DNA from: Pseudoalteromonas luteoviolacea NCIMB 1944
GTDB taxonomy: Bacteria; Pseudomonadota; Gammaproteobacteria; Enterobacterales; Alteromonadaceae
NCBI RefSeq assembly: GCF_001625565.1
Contig: NZ_AUXS01000075.1
Coordinates: 472,082-536,081, forward strand
Length of the DNA: 64,000 nt
Direction: 5' to 3'
A program made the position numbers and the translations under genes. Below are positions 33,600 to 43,400 of this stretch, in pieces. Below the pieces are notes generated by a model that saw nothing but the letters and a program-made list of their open reading frames with translations, did no database searches and was not told the origin of the DNA. How positions within the stretch are numbered: position 1 is the stretch's first letter; every line of letters starts with the position of its first letter.

Positions 33600-35420
33600 A
33601 TGTTTGGAAAAAACTACCGTCGCTCGATATATCAACTTGTGCTTATCCCCATTTTTATAGGGGCATTTACAGTGCAAGCAAATATCCCAATAGAAGTATC
33701 TGCGCCAGAGCAATTGATCGCCAAGGTTCATTCAGCCACTGAAGTAGGGCTGAATTGGCAGGCCCCAAAAGATGTGGAGGGTGTCACCGGATATCGCATT
33801 TTTCGCGATGGAAAGCGAGTAGGCCGCACCAAGATGACCTTTTTTATCGACACCTCTGCAAGTCCAAACGTGGAGCATGCCTATCACGTGGTTGCTGTTG
33901 CTAAAGGTCAGGGCAGAAAAGTCAGTCTGCCTTCTAACATCGACAGTGTGAGGACTTTGAAAAGCGATGACAACGAAGGTATGCGCAATGGCTCTGTGAT
34001 CAGAGTGGGTATTGCGAGGCTGGTGGACCACTGTGGTACCAATGATATTGATGCGATACCAGAACAAGAGCTTGATACTTGTATGGATAAGCTGATCGAA
34101 CACTATACATTGCGAGAGGGGCTCGACGACATGCAAGCTTATGCAGCGCGGTACCGTCGTCAAGAAGACAGTGAACTGATTGAGTTAGGAAAAAGGCTCT
34201 TTTTTAGTAAAGCATTGAGTCAAAATTTCGATACATCGTGTGCATCCTGTCATCATCCTGCAGAAAGTTGTGGCAGTGATGGCTTATCTTTGTCAGTGGG
34301 CGTCAATGCCAATGATCCTGACGTGATGGGGCCCGGTAGAACGGATGGCCAGGTTGTACCGTCAGTAGGGCGCAGTTCACCTCAAATATGTAACTCGGCA
34401 CTGTGGGTAGACAGTATGTTTTGGGATCAACGAGTGAGATTACGAGAAGCGAATCGTGACAGTGAAGTTGGTACCGTGTCGACTGCGGATATACAAACGC
34501 CGGAACTGACAGTTACACGTCTGATGAATGAAGAGGTGGAAAATACCGATCCATTACGCCTTTTGATGGCGCAGGCACACTTTCCAATCACTGCACCCGC
34601 TGAAATGGGTGATCCGTCAGGGTTTGAGTCACCTCAAGCCTATCGTGAGTTTATTGCACAGCGGCTTTCACAGGAGTGGAAACCCTATTTTCATGCCGCA
34701 TTTGGTGACGAACAAGTAAACTTTTTACGTATTGCTCGCGCTATGTCTGCTTATCAGGCTTCATTTATGTTTATCGATAATCCATTTTTTGATTACATTG
34801 ACGGTGAACGTCAAAAGCTTAACGAGGCCGAAAAACGCGGTGCGATGTTTTTTTACACCGGGGCTGGGTGTGCCAATTGTCATGATGGTGTGATGTTCAC
34901 GCCTGAACGTACGCGAGGTCCGCTATACCCACAAATTGGCGTTCATGGTGTTGCCGATGGCAACTTTAAAAACCAGTTTAGAATGCCAAGTTTGCTCAAT
35001 GTGGGGATCACCGCGCCGTATGGAGATAAAGGTGTATTTACGACTTTAGAGCGGGTTATTGAGCACTATTCTGATGTTACAGGCTCTTTAGAACGCTTTT
35101 ATGGTGAAAATGAAACATGTGGATTGGCGCAATTTCAACACTTAAATGCTGAGCAATGTGCCCAAGTTGTTGGTGACGCTGGCGAATATGTGTTGGCGTT
35201 AAATGCGCAAAATCGAGCTGCATCCGATCGGAGCGATGAGGCTATTGTTCGCGGTTTTACGCCTCAACAAGTAGGTTATCTGGCGGCATTTTTACGTGCT
35301 TTGACAGATCCTGAAGCCGTTGCAGGCAGTAATGAGATCAATGCCTTGATCCCGCCAAGAGATGGTGGGCCAGATGGTCATCAGTTTGATGCCATTAATA
35401 GGGAAGGGGAGGCACTGTAA
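33600..35420 (+). CDS. Di-haem cytochrome c peroxidase with N-terminal FN3 domain
   Basis: A 606-residue exported protein. After a signal peptide (about 1-27), residues about 34-118 form a fibronectin type III domain (APEQLIAKVHSATEVGLNWQAPKDVEGVTGYRIFRDG). From about 185 the protein is a CCP/MauG-family di-haem protein with haem c motifs CASCH (Cys214, Cys217, His218) and CANCH (Cys424, Cys427, His428), plus the family stretch FRMPSLLNVGITAPYGDKGVF. Such enzymes reduce hydrogen peroxide in the periplasm or carry out MauG-like oxidations. An FN3 head suggests surface or partner contact. The gene ends in a strong terminator and stands alone. Confidence 0.93.
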   Translation: MFGKNYRRSIYQLVLIPIFIGAFTVQANIPIEVSAPEQLIAKVHSATEVGLNWQAPKDVEGVTGYRIFRDGKRVGRTKMTFFIDTSASPNVEHAYHVVAVAKGQGRKVSLPSNIDSVRTLKSDDNEGMRNGSVIRVGIARLVDHCGTNDIDAIPEQELDTCMDKLIEHYTLREGLDDMQAYAARYRRQEDSELIELGKRLFFSKALSQNFDTSCASCHHPAESCGSDGLSLSVGVNANDPDVMGPGRTDGQVVPSVGRSSPQICNSALWVDSMFWDQRVRLREANRDSEVGTVSTADIQTPELTVTRLMNEEVENTDPLRLLMAQAHFPITAPAEMGDPSGFESPQAYREFIAQRLSQEWKPYFHAAFGDEQVNFLRIARAMSAYQASFMFIDNPFFDYIDGERQKLNEAEKRGAMFFYTGAGCANCHDGVMFTPERTRGPLYPQIGVHGVADGNFKNQFRMPSLLNVGITAPYGDKGVFTTLERVIEHYSDVTGSLERFYGENETCGLAQFQHLNAEQCAQVVGDAGEYVLALNAQNRAASDRSDEAIVRGFTPQQVGYLAAFLRALTDPEAVAGSNEINALIPPRDGGPDGHQFDAINREGEAL

Positions 35421-35430
35421 AAGAGGTTTA

Positions 35431-35457
35431 AGCAGGCATGCAATGTGCCTGCTTTTT
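35431..35457 (+). terminator. Peroxidase gene terminator
   Basis: AGCAGGCA and TGCCTGCT pair around a 7-nt loop, directly followed by TTTTTG, 10 bp after the peroxidase stop. A textbook factor-independent terminator. Confidence 0.9.
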
Positions 35458-35563
35458 GTATTTTCTCTATATCTCATTGAATTTGTTTCTATTTATATTC
35501 TTTTTTTCGGGTTAATTTTGTTTTAGGATGTTATCCGGGTATGCATAATCGAAGGAAAGCGTA

Positions 35564-36103
35564 GTGATGGATTTTCATTCAATGATAGAAGTTTGGCATG
35601 AGTTTTATTCCGTACTATCTCAAGTAAGTGCAACGTTTGCCGGGTTGCTCTTTGTTAGCCTCTCGTTGCGCCACGAAGTCTTAAATCACCCCGAGTGTGT
35701 TCGCGTAAAACACCTCGCGCAACATACTTTCAAAGCATTTCTATATTTGGTGGTTTTTTCACTTATTTTCATGATCCCTAAAGCTGGGCTCCTAGGTACA
35801 ACCATACCACTGTTTCTAGTTGCGCTTTATGCGTTTGTGATCACTGCACGGGGGTTGAAAATAGAGCTAAGAGACAAGTCAAAGTACAGTGTTCAAGTGT
35901 CGGGTGCTATTAAGATTTACCTGTTATCTTTGCTGACATATCTGATGTTTGGTGTGGTGGCTGTGTTGCTATTTATCGGTGTAAATAATGCGCTTTATTT
36001 GGTCGTTGGTTTAGTAATATGGACTTTGGCGCTGGTAACGACGAGCTCATGGAAGTTGTTAGCAGAGTTGAACGCAGGTAACATCATACCAAGTAATAAA
36101 TGA
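35564..36103 (+). CDS. Four-TM membrane protein of unknown function
   Basis: A 179-residue inner-membrane protein with a short amphipathic N-terminus (EVWHEFYSVLSQVSATFAGLLFVSLSLR) and at least four hydrophobic segments. The AAGGA site fits GTG 35564 or ATG 35567; the choice changes one residue. I know proteins of this shape only as uncharacterised. Convergent with the PepSY gene, sharing a 14-bp-stem terminator. Confidence 0.7.
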   Translation: MMDFHSMIEVWHEFYSVLSQVSATFAGLLFVSLSLRHEVLNHPECVRVKHLAQHTFKAFLYLVVFSLIFMIPKAGLLGTTIPLFLVALYAFVITARGLKIELRDKSKYSVQVSGAIKIYLLSLLTYLMFGVVAVLLFIGVNNALYLVVGLVIWTLALVTTSSWKLLAELNAGNIIPSNK

Positions 36104-36134
36104 TTCACATAACAGTGTGTTTATCTTAGGCTAC

Positions 36135-36173
36135 CCATACAAGTCCAGATAAATAGACACTGGACTTGTATGG
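36135..36173. terminator. Bidirectional terminator with 14-bp perfect stem
   Basis: CCATACAAGTCCAG (36135-36148) pairs with CTGGACTTGTATGG (36160-36173) between the convergent genes ending at 36103 and 36196, followed by TTTCG on the plus strand. Confidence 0.75.
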
Positions 36174-36195
36174 TTTCGAAGTGAGGCGTTTGTTA

Positions 36196-37791
36196 CTAGC
36201 TAGTTGACAGTTCGCCCTGAACTTGGTCGATGTCTTGTTGGACTTGCTTTGTTTTTTTCGCAAATTTCTGGGCGCTATACCAACACAAACTCGCGATTGT
36301 AATGAACATGAAATCGACAATAAATAAATCTACTAGCACTGTGTTTGATAAAACACTGCCATATTGTAAGTAGCTCGGTAAGTTTGCCAACGCTGCAAGT
36401 GCATAGACAAGCCCGGATAACTTGAGCGTATATTGGCAGAATTGAGGTTGTTGCTTGATAAACAATGAGATGACAGTACAGACAAAGAAGCTTGCATAAA
36501 CGATGGTATGAATGCTCGCCATACGATCTTCGAGGTCTATCGGCAATACCTTGGCTGCAACAGCACCTAACGCAATTGCAATCATACAACCAATAAACGC
36601 GCCCGATGTTAAACGAGTGACAAAAGCAAGGCTACGCTGGCTCTGTTTTTTTTGTTTGGCACGTTTGCTTATCCACATCAGGTTGCCGGTGATAATTACA
36701 TAGGCGGTAGCTAGACCAAGAATGAAAAAAGCAATACGCATACCGTAACCTGCAAAATCGCCAAAGTGCAGGCTGGCAATAGTGGCAAGGCCCCCACGCA
36801 AATTGTTGTCGTAGTTATCGTGCGTAATGTAAATTTGTTTCTGATCCTTTAGGGTATAACGTACATCCACCTCATTGGAAAACTCATCGTTACTTTTTGC
36901 CATAAAAACCAATACTGCATTTTCATCACCAAAATGCTCGATCATCATGCGTCTAAGTGTGACATCACCGAGTTCCTCCATAGCCCTGACATACAATTCG
37001 TCTATGCCCGTCATTGCCATGCGAGTGTCTGCTTCTTCAATATGGGGTTCATTAAACCCTGCCGCTTGCAGCACTTTTTCTTGGCTGCCTTGATACAAGA
37101 TCAGGGCGTAAGAAATTTGATAGACAATGACTAAGTTAAAAACCAGTCCTGTGAATGCATACATGATATGAAATGGCAGTCCCATGGTACCGATTAAGTT
37201 GTGGGCATCGAGCCATTTATCCTTATTGGCACCAAATCGATATTGGTAAAAATTTTTAAACAGTTTGCGCCAGTGGATCACCACACCACTGAGTAAGGCG
37301 ACAAAAAAGAATAATGTGATGATGCCGACAAAATAGAGACCTATGCGCCCGATACCCAAATCATAGTGGAGGTGGTAGACAAAATTGGCAAACTGGAAGT
37401 TATTCGCGGGGGCAATAACATCGCCAGTTACCGGGTCGAGCAACAAGCTCATATCTTGGTGGTCTTCGCCAGTTTCAGGATGGGGCTCTTCAAGGTCGAC
37501 GGCAAAGTAAGCCTGCATGAACGGATTGCGCTCTGTTGGCTCGTACAGGTAGAAAATATGGTGTGTATCAACTTGATACTGCTCGTCCAGTTTTGCCATA
37601 ACAGTATCATAAGACACTTGTTGGCTGTGAGGCGCATGCTCCCCAATCAATGCGACTTTTTCCCAAGTATCGAGGTTTTCACGGAACAAACTAATAGAAC
37701 CGGCAATAAACACAATAAATAAAACAAATGAAATGATCAGGCCAATCCAGGCATGTGCATTAGTCAGAGACTTTAAAGTTTGGCTTTTCAT
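36196..37791 (-). CDS. PepSY-associated TM-helix protein
   Basis: A 531-residue inner-membrane protein of the PepSY_TM family. The N-terminal helix (NAHAWIGLIISFVLFIVFIAGSISLF) is typical, followed by PepSY-type periplasmic sequence, the HWRKLFKNFYQYRF...DAHNLIGTMGLPFHIMYAFTGL block with the family's conserved His residues, and further helices. Family members often sit with TonB-dependent iron receptors and are thought to reduce siderophore iron using membrane quinol or haem. Start at ATG 37791, 4 bp after the preceding small gene stop, so it is the last gene of a three-gene unit. The iron role is inferred from family context. Confidence 0.88.
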   Translation of the reverse strand: MKSQTLKSLTNAHAWIGLIISFVLFIVFIAGSISLFRENLDTWEKVALIGEHAPHSQQVSYDTVMAKLDEQYQVDTHHIFYLYEPTERNPFMQAYFAVDLEEPHPETGEDHQDMSLLLDPVTGDVIAPANNFQFANFVYHLHYDLGIGRIGLYFVGIITLFFFVALLSGVVIHWRKLFKNFYQYRFGANKDKWLDAHNLIGTMGLPFHIMYAFTGLVFNLVIVYQISYALILYQGSQEKVLQAAGFNEPHIEEADTRMAMTGIDELYVRAMEELGDVTLRRMMIEHFGDENAVLVFMAKSNDEFSNEVDVRYTLKDQKQIYITHDNYDNNLRGGLATIASLHFGDFAGYGMRIAFFILGLATAYVIITGNLMWISKRAKQKKQSQRSLAFVTRLTSGAFIGCMIAIALGAVAAKVLPIDLEDRMASIHTIVYASFFVCTVISLFIKQQPQFCQYTLKLSGLVYALAALANLPSYLQYGSVLSNTVLVDLFIVDFMFITIASLCWYSAQKFAKKTKQVQQDIDQVQGELSTS

Positions 37792-37795
37792 TGTG

Positions 37796-38044
37796 TTACA
37801 CCATTAATATTACGTTGAGGAGTGCGGATGGAAGCAGCACTAATAGCAAATATTTAGTCGCCTTAAGTGAAGTTTCAAAGGCATATACCCAAACCATGAT
37901 CCCAGCCCATATAGGAAAGCCTAAAATAAGGCCTATGAGCAGACGAGTGTCTTCCTCAAACGGCAAAATTAAGTTGGTATTGAGTGCGATAGAGATAGAA
38001 ATCAGTAAGCCAAAAATAAATCCAAGTATTGATTTAGGCCACAT
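37796..38044 (-). CDS. Small membrane protein with the PepSY gene
   Basis: An 82-residue protein from the ATG at 38044 (GGAGG seven bases upstream). It has three hydrophobic helices (ILGFIFGLLISISIAL, LLIGLILGFPIWAGIMVWVYAF, YLLLVLLPSALLNVILMV). Size and place suit the DUF3649-type iron-uptake membrane proteins next to PepSY proteins, but I cannot confirm the family. It overlaps the upstream gene by about 11 nt. Confidence 0.7.
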   Translation of the reverse strand: MWPKSILGFIFGLLISISIALNTNLILPFEEDTRLLIGLILGFPIWAGIMVWVYAFETSLKATKYLLLVLLPSALLNVILMV

Positions 38045-38369
38045 AGACAAAACCTCCAACTGTTGAGCAAAGGACAATGAGAAGCACGGATGTTGTCATA
38101 AATAAACGTCTAGACTTACCTGACAGAATCGTCACAGAGACCAACCCTAGCATCAAAACCACCAGACTCGCCAAAAGCGCAGACACAAGTGGGAATGTAT
38201 GTGCGAAAAGGGCATTTGCAAGAAGATAAAGCGCAAGCGCCACCAAATAGCCTAACCACTTATTAATCGGGTTAGCCAACAGACGCTGTTTTGGGCTAGA
38301 TAGGTATAGCAGCAAAGATGCTATCCATATAGGGATAATAGCGAGAAAGCTCATGTAAATAAAAATCAT
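38034..38369 (-). CDS. Small membrane protein, first gene of the PepSY unit
   Basis: About 111 residues with four hydrophobic segments (FIYMSFLAIIPIWIASLLLYLSS, WLGYLVALALYLLANALF, PLVSALLASLVVLMLGLVS, FMTTSVLLIVLCSTVGGFVYV). It resembles the DUF3325-like proteins found beside PepSY and DUF3649 proteins; this is a placement guess. ATG 38369 has a weak ribosome site; a longer TTG start at 38417 and a shorter one are alternatives. Coupled by overlap with the next gene. Confidence 0.65.
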   Translation of the reverse strand: MIFIYMSFLAIIPIWIASLLLYLSSPKQRLLANPINKWLGYLVALALYLLANALFAHTFPLVSALLASLVVLMLGLVSVTILSGKSRRLFMTTSVLLIVLCSTVGGFVYVA

Positions 38370-38525
38370 TGTTATTTTGTTGTTTATTGTTTCAATAAGT
38401 GAATCAAATTTCAACAATAAAAGTATGAAGATCTTACATGCTAAGTGAAAATGTATCTGGAATAGTGGCTAAATTAGGGGCAAAGACAACCTTTGGTTCT
38501 ATGTCTTCGCCCATTTTAATCTGAG

Positions 38526-41500
38526 TTATAGCGTATCTTTGAGTAGCTCTAACACTTCTTTTACTGATAGTTTGGAAATCGCATCATGACCACTGAGTAA
38601 TTGGTGTGCCAAATCACGCTTTTGCTCATGCATGGCTAAGATTTTTTCCTCAATCGTGTTCTGTGCAATAAGACGATAAATGGTTACGGGGCGCGATTGA
38701 CCAATGCGGTGTGCGCGATCTGATGCTTGCGCTTCGACAGCGGGGTTCCACCAAGGGTCCATATGAATCACATAGTCTGCTGCGGTCAAATTTAATCCGG
38801 ATCCACCCGCTTTAAGGCTGATCAAAAAGACATCTCCATCACCGCGCTGAAATGCGTTGACACGTTCTTGCCTTTGTTTCGCTGTGGTTGAGCCATCTAA
38901 ATATTGATATCTGATCCCGCGGTTTTGCAAATGTACTTCGAGTAATTTCAGATGGCCAACAAATTGACTGAATATCAGTGCTTTGTGACCATTGTCGCGG
39001 AGCTCTAATAGTAACTCATCAAGTTTTGCCAATTTTGCGCTGCTGAGACTTAACTCTGGCGCGACTAAATTAGGGTTACAGCAAACTTGGCGCAACTTGG
39101 TCAGTTCAGCGAGCATCGCGAGATGCTGAGTCCCAGTATCTTGTTGTTCATTGGCTTCAGCAATATTCGCGATCGCCGTCTGCCGCAGTGCTTCATACAA
39201 GGTTTGTTCTTCGTCACTGAGTTGTATCGGGACGTTGATCTCGGTACGCGGAGGAAGCTCGGTGAGTACTTGGTGTTTCATTCTACGCAAGATAAACGGC
39301 TGCAATAGAGTTTTCAAATTTTGTTGTGCGTAGCGCGCTGCGATGGGCTTTTCATCTTTATTGTCTATTGGCTGAATAAAACGCTCTGAAAAGCGTTTTA
39401 AATTCCCAAGTAACCCTGGATTTACAAAACGGAAGAGCGACCATAACTCAACTAGGTTGTTCTCAATAGGTGTGCCTGTTGTGATCATTTTAAACTCACC
39501 TTTTAGCGCGCAAGCCGCTTTTGCCCGTTGTGAGAGTGGATTTTTAATAGCCTGCGCTTCATCGGCAACGATAGATGACCAGTTTATTTCTTTCAACAAT
39601 GCAATATCGCGCACCAGTAATCCGTAGCTGACAACGACAACATCATGGGCTCGAAGCTCTGAAAATAGCGCGTGGCGTTTTTCGCCAGAGGGGAAGTGCG
39701 CAAGCATTTTTAATGTTAAAGTTGGGGCAAATTTGCGTGCTTCTTGTTGCCAATTAAAGCACACGGATGTCGGTGCAATGATTAAGCTCGGTCCTTTGTG
39801 TGCTCTCGATAGCAAGACTGCGAGAGATTGCAACGTTTTACCCAGTCCCATATCATCGGCGAGGCAGGCTCCTGCGCCCCAATGAGCAAGTCGCATGGCC
39901 CAATCATATCCTGCCAATTGGTAGTCGCGAAGCGTTGCTTGTAAATCAGCTGGCGGTGCGAGCTCTAAAGTGTTCGCCTGCTGCATTAATTGTGATTGCT
40001 GCTCCCACGCATGGAGTGTTTTCATACGCATGCCTGTGGTGGCTTCAGAGACTATTGGGCTGGCTAAGGGGTGAAACCGACCTTGCTCTGTACTTTGATT
40101 TAACTGAACAAGTTTCTCATGAAGAGCGTGAGACAGTGCGATTACTTGCTGTGTGTCTAACTCCACAAATCGGCCATGACTTTGCTCAACAAGTTTGAGT
40201 AGTTCTTTAAGATCTAGCACTTGTTGATCATTGATTTGCAGTTCTCCATTTAGATCAAACCATTGATTTTTCTTAGAGATAGCCAGTTGTAAATGCTGTG
40301 ATTCTAAAGTGGGAGAGAGCTGTATTTTTTTCCCTTTTGGCCAGCGAATTTGGACCGCCAGTGGTGGCGTTTTTTGTAGTGAAAGCTCTAGCTGCTCCAG
40401 TGCACACAGGGCATCTTGTAGGTCTGCAATGCAAAGCCGGTTGTCTGCCATGGCTAAAAAAGCGGGGCATTGTGTATCTAGGCTATCTAGTAGCTCTTGT
40501 TCCATTACTAGGTTTCGCTTTGTGGCAATGCGTTTGCCATTGATCTCTGTGCTGATACTTGCATTGCCCACCCCGGGGTGAAATGCGGGGCCTGCATCGC
40601 CAAAGGGCATACTCAAGCAGTGAAATTCCAAACCTTGCTGGTACGGACTGACATTGATCACCAGCTGCTGCTGCGCTGCAACTGTCTCAAGACCGATATC
40701 AATATCGCTCACATCTGATTGAATATTTAACAATGGCGCAATGGCCGCAATACTGGAAATGAGTTTTTGCTTAGCCTGCTTGGGAATAAGCAGTCCGTTT
40801 TCGCCAATTATACTGGCGATTTTTAAGTGCGGTTTTTCAAAGTAAGTGAATACATACTTATATTCAGAGTCTTTTTTTATCGAATATACCGTACTGCGTT
40901 TTGCAAAGTCATTGGGGAGTTCCGGCAGACTTAAAAGTAGCTGATCACCGCACTCGGTAATAGCGAGTTGAGCGGGTGACTCTGCCACTTCAATCGGTTC
41001 ATTTAAATCGCTCACATGATAGATGTTTGAGGCGTGAACGGCTGCGCGAAGTGCATTGATATTCTGCAAGTGATAATGCGTGTGCTGCCAGTGCTGCTCA
41101 ACGCTCATGGCTTCAATTATGTTAAGGTCCGAAGATGTTAGATATGATAACTCTTGATGGGTTAAATGCAGGGTTTCAAGGGAGACTGCTTTGCCCTTGC
41201 TCCAACCGCTTTGTTGTTGCTTTTGTATTTTTGCAGTGAAACACACATTATCTTTATCTATATCGAGAAGCCAAATTAACCGCTCTGTGCTTTGTGCCTT
41301 GTCTTGCTCCGATGAAATATGTGCAGGCGCAAGAGCTAGTAATCTGTCTAACGCCAAGTCCCACTCAGATTGCTGCTTGATGAGCCTAGGAAAATTCAGC
41401 GCTATATGGGTATCGTATGTCGTAGAATTAGTCTCTACTTGTAGCTGATTAGCCATAGCAGACAAGATGTTGAGCCGACCTGTATCAAAAAATGCGCGGC

Positions 41501-42743
41501 ATAACGTCAATCGCTCTAACTGCAAATCATTAATCGGTTGTTTGCACCAGTACAAAGCAAACAGCGAAAAAAGCTGGCATACATAATAATTTAGAGGGCT
41601 GTCTTGTAAATCTCGTTCCTGCTCTGAAAACTGTGTGATAAATGGTGCGCAAGTAAGTAAAGACTCACTTAAGCACTCAAATAGCTGTCCGATATAGTAA
41701 TTTGCTTTAGTACCTTTTTTGTCTGAGAGCTGATTGCTAGCAAGCGTCATTGCTTGTTCAATATGGTTATTTTGGCTAGTGCCAGATGCCATCAAAGCAA
41801 GTAAGTGCAACCAGCCAAAAAAGCCATGAAGGTAAGGCGCTTTCTTTTTAGAGTATTTTTGTTGTGCTTGTAATGCCGCATTAAACTGTTCGCACGCCGC
41901 TTTCAACTGATTGTCTAAAAGTAAAAAACAGGCTTTAAGCTGTTGGCCGTAGCTCGTTATGTCATTTGCTTTTATGAGCAGTTGCGCTTGCTCGGTATTG
42001 TTCATCAGCAACAAACTTTCACACAATAGTAAACGTAGATCACGATTTTTCGGGCTGTGCACTTGAGCCTGTGTTAACAACTCAATTGTCACACTCGGGT
42101 CCATACCAAACTGTTTTTGATTAGATAGCAGAGCAGCAAAAGCTTGGTATTGCATATCTTCAGGGAGTTCGAGAAATGTATCTAGCTGAAATGGGAAAAA
42201 CACAAAATGCACCAACGCAGCGTTGTTGTGAACATTGACCATTTGTGGGTTCTTGTTAAATGCGAGACGGTTTTTTGCTTTGGGTATTTGGCCTAAAAAC
42301 AAAAAGTCACGTGTCAGGCGGTTTTCATCTTCTGGATCTCGTTCCCATTCATAGGCATTGAGTACAGGTATATATTCTTCTGCACACTTTAAAATTGGTA
42401 ATAATAGCCCGAGCTTCTGAACATGTTGTGTGACAAGATTCGCAACCAGTGGATTAATGCGTAAGTTTAATTGCTCACACTGTGCCAACTGCTTGCTTTC
42501 AAGTACCGCTGTCAACTCTGAACTTAGCGCTGACGCTGGTCTGCCTTGCGCGATGAATCCTTGTTCTGCTAATCGCTTCAATATTTGTTTAATCTTGATT
42601 GTCGAAGCTGATTTAAACACCACGGCGAGCACCTGAACTAGCGCTTTATAATCATCATCGAGTGCCAAATAGTTTTGGTAGAGCCGTTCTATCGTGGCGT
42701 GTGTATCAGCTGTCAAATTAAGCGAGCGATTGATTGCGTCCAA
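38526..42743 (-). CDS. SNF2-family DEAD/H-box helicase (large)
   Basis: A 1405-residue protein with a TTG start and AGGAA at the right spacing. The C-terminal half is a SNF2/SWI2 ATPase: Walker A region CLADDMGLGKTLQSLAVLL (about 955), DEAQ at about 1060 (IVADEAQAIKNPLSQRAKAA), TGTPIENNLVELWSLF, and the helicase C lobe with FLISLKAGGSGLNLTAADYVIHMDPWWNPAVEAQASDRAHRIGQ. The N-terminal 900 residues are long, helical and unlike RapA; they could be a DNA/protein recognition domain. SNF2 proteins translocate on double-stranded DNA to remodel complexes. No restriction or other defence partner is next to it. The target is unknown. Confidence 0.93.
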   Translation of the reverse strand: MDAINRSLNLTADTHATIERLYQNYLALDDDYKALVQVLAVVFKSASTIKIKQILKRLAEQGFIAQGRPASALSSELTAVLESKQLAQCEQLNLRINPLVANLVTQHVQKLGLLLPILKCAEEYIPVLNAYEWERDPEDENRLTRDFLFLGQIPKAKNRLAFNKNPQMVNVHNNAALVHFVFFPFQLDTFLELPEDMQYQAFAALLSNQKQFGMDPSVTIELLTQAQVHSPKNRDLRLLLCESLLLMNNTEQAQLLIKANDITSYGQQLKACFLLLDNQLKAACEQFNAALQAQQKYSKKKAPYLHGFFGWLHLLALMASGTSQNNHIEQAMTLASNQLSDKKGTKANYYIGQLFECLSESLLTCAPFITQFSEQERDLQDSPLNYYVCQLFSLFALYWCKQPINDLQLERLTLCRAFFDTGRLNILSAMANQLQVETNSTTYDTHIALNFPRLIKQQSEWDLALDRLLALAPAHISSEQDKAQSTERLIWLLDIDKDNVCFTAKIQKQQQSGWSKGKAVSLETLHLTHQELSYLTSSDLNIIEAMSVEQHWQHTHYHLQNINALRAAVHASNIYHVSDLNEPIEVAESPAQLAITECGDQLLLSLPELPNDFAKRSTVYSIKKDSEYKYVFTYFEKPHLKIASIIGENGLLIPKQAKQKLISSIAAIAPLLNIQSDVSDIDIGLETVAAQQQLVINVSPYQQGLEFHCLSMPFGDAGPAFHPGVGNASISTEINGKRIATKRNLVMEQELLDSLDTQCPAFLAMADNRLCIADLQDALCALEQLELSLQKTPPLAVQIRWPKGKKIQLSPTLESQHLQLAISKKNQWFDLNGELQINDQQVLDLKELLKLVEQSHGRFVELDTQQVIALSHALHEKLVQLNQSTEQGRFHPLASPIVSEATTGMRMKTLHAWEQQSQLMQQANTLELAPPADLQATLRDYQLAGYDWAMRLAHWGAGACLADDMGLGKTLQSLAVLLSRAHKGPSLIIAPTSVCFNWQQEARKFAPTLTLKMLAHFPSGEKRHALFSELRAHDVVVVSYGLLVRDIALLKEINWSSIVADEAQAIKNPLSQRAKAACALKGEFKMITTGTPIENNLVELWSLFRFVNPGLLGNLKRFSERFIQPIDNKDEKPIAARYAQQNLKTLLQPFILRRMKHQVLTELPPRTEINVPIQLSDEEQTLYEALRQTAIANIAEANEQQDTGTQHLAMLAELTKLRQVCCNPNLVAPELSLSSAKLAKLDELLLELRDNGHKALIFSQFVGHLKLLEVHLQNRGIRYQYLDGSTTAKQRQERVNAFQRGDGDVFLISLKAGGSGLNLTAADYVIHMDPWWNPAVEAQASDRAHRIGQSRPVTIYRLIAQNTIEEKILAMHEQKRDLAHQLLSGHDAISKLSVKEVLELLKDTL

Positions 42744-42817
42744 AAGTATTCCTAAACATACGGTATTGCGGGGGAAAGTACCAAATGGCAGCGTTTGTCA
42801 CAAGTCTTATGCATGGT

Positions 42818-43327
42818 TTAAAAACGATGGATATAAAAGGCATTTCTTCCAGCTACTGACGTTTGTGCTAATTCAAATCGACATTTTTCAAGGGCACGTA
42901 TTGAACCAAGATTATTAGGATCAACACCAGCGTGCACTGTTTTAATTGGTGTGTTTTGCCTTAAATAACCCATTACGCCCGACAGCAATTCGGTGCCATA
43001 TCCCTTTCCCCAATCTTGCTCGGCAACTAAATAACCAAGATGAGCACTGTATTGTTCGCTGTGTACAATGGCGAGTCCTATGGGATGGAAGGTTGAATTG
43101 AGAGGCGATGACTTAGGCACTGCGATGTAAATTTCAGCCTCTTTTAATTTGCCGTTAAGCCAATGGTGCGCGTCGCAATCTTGTGGTGGAGATTGCCAAT
43201 CTTGTGGCAAAAATGACACCACAGAAGGCGTGAGTATTTTTACGATGGACGTAGCGCATTCGGGGGTTTCCAGTAAGGCGCTGCAGGTATAGAAATCTAG
43301 TCTCGAAGTTTGAAACAAAGGCGTCAT
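42818..43327 (-). CDS. GNAT acetyltransferase (RimJ-like)
   Basis: About 169 residues from the ATG at 43327 (GGAG 10 nt upstream). The acetyl-CoA motif appears in LGYLVAEQDWGKGYGTELLSGVMGYL, followed by VDPNNLGSIRALEKCRFE, the layout of ribosomal-protein N-acetyltransferase-like GNATs. Substrate unknown. Independent of its neighbours. Confidence 0.85.
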   Translation of the reverse strand: MTPLFQTSRLDFYTCSALLETPECATSIVKILTPSVVSFLPQDWQSPPQDCDAHHWLNGKLKEAEIYIAVPKSSPLNSTFHPIGLAIVHSEQYSAHLGYLVAEQDWGKGYGTELLSGVMGYLRQNTPIKTVHAGVDPNNLGSIRALEKCRFELAQTSVAGRNAFYIHRF

Positions 43328-43400
43328 AATTAAACCGCTCCATGGGCAAGCCAACCTTGACCGCCCACTAAATCTATATTCGTTAATGTTAGTCAGCTTT

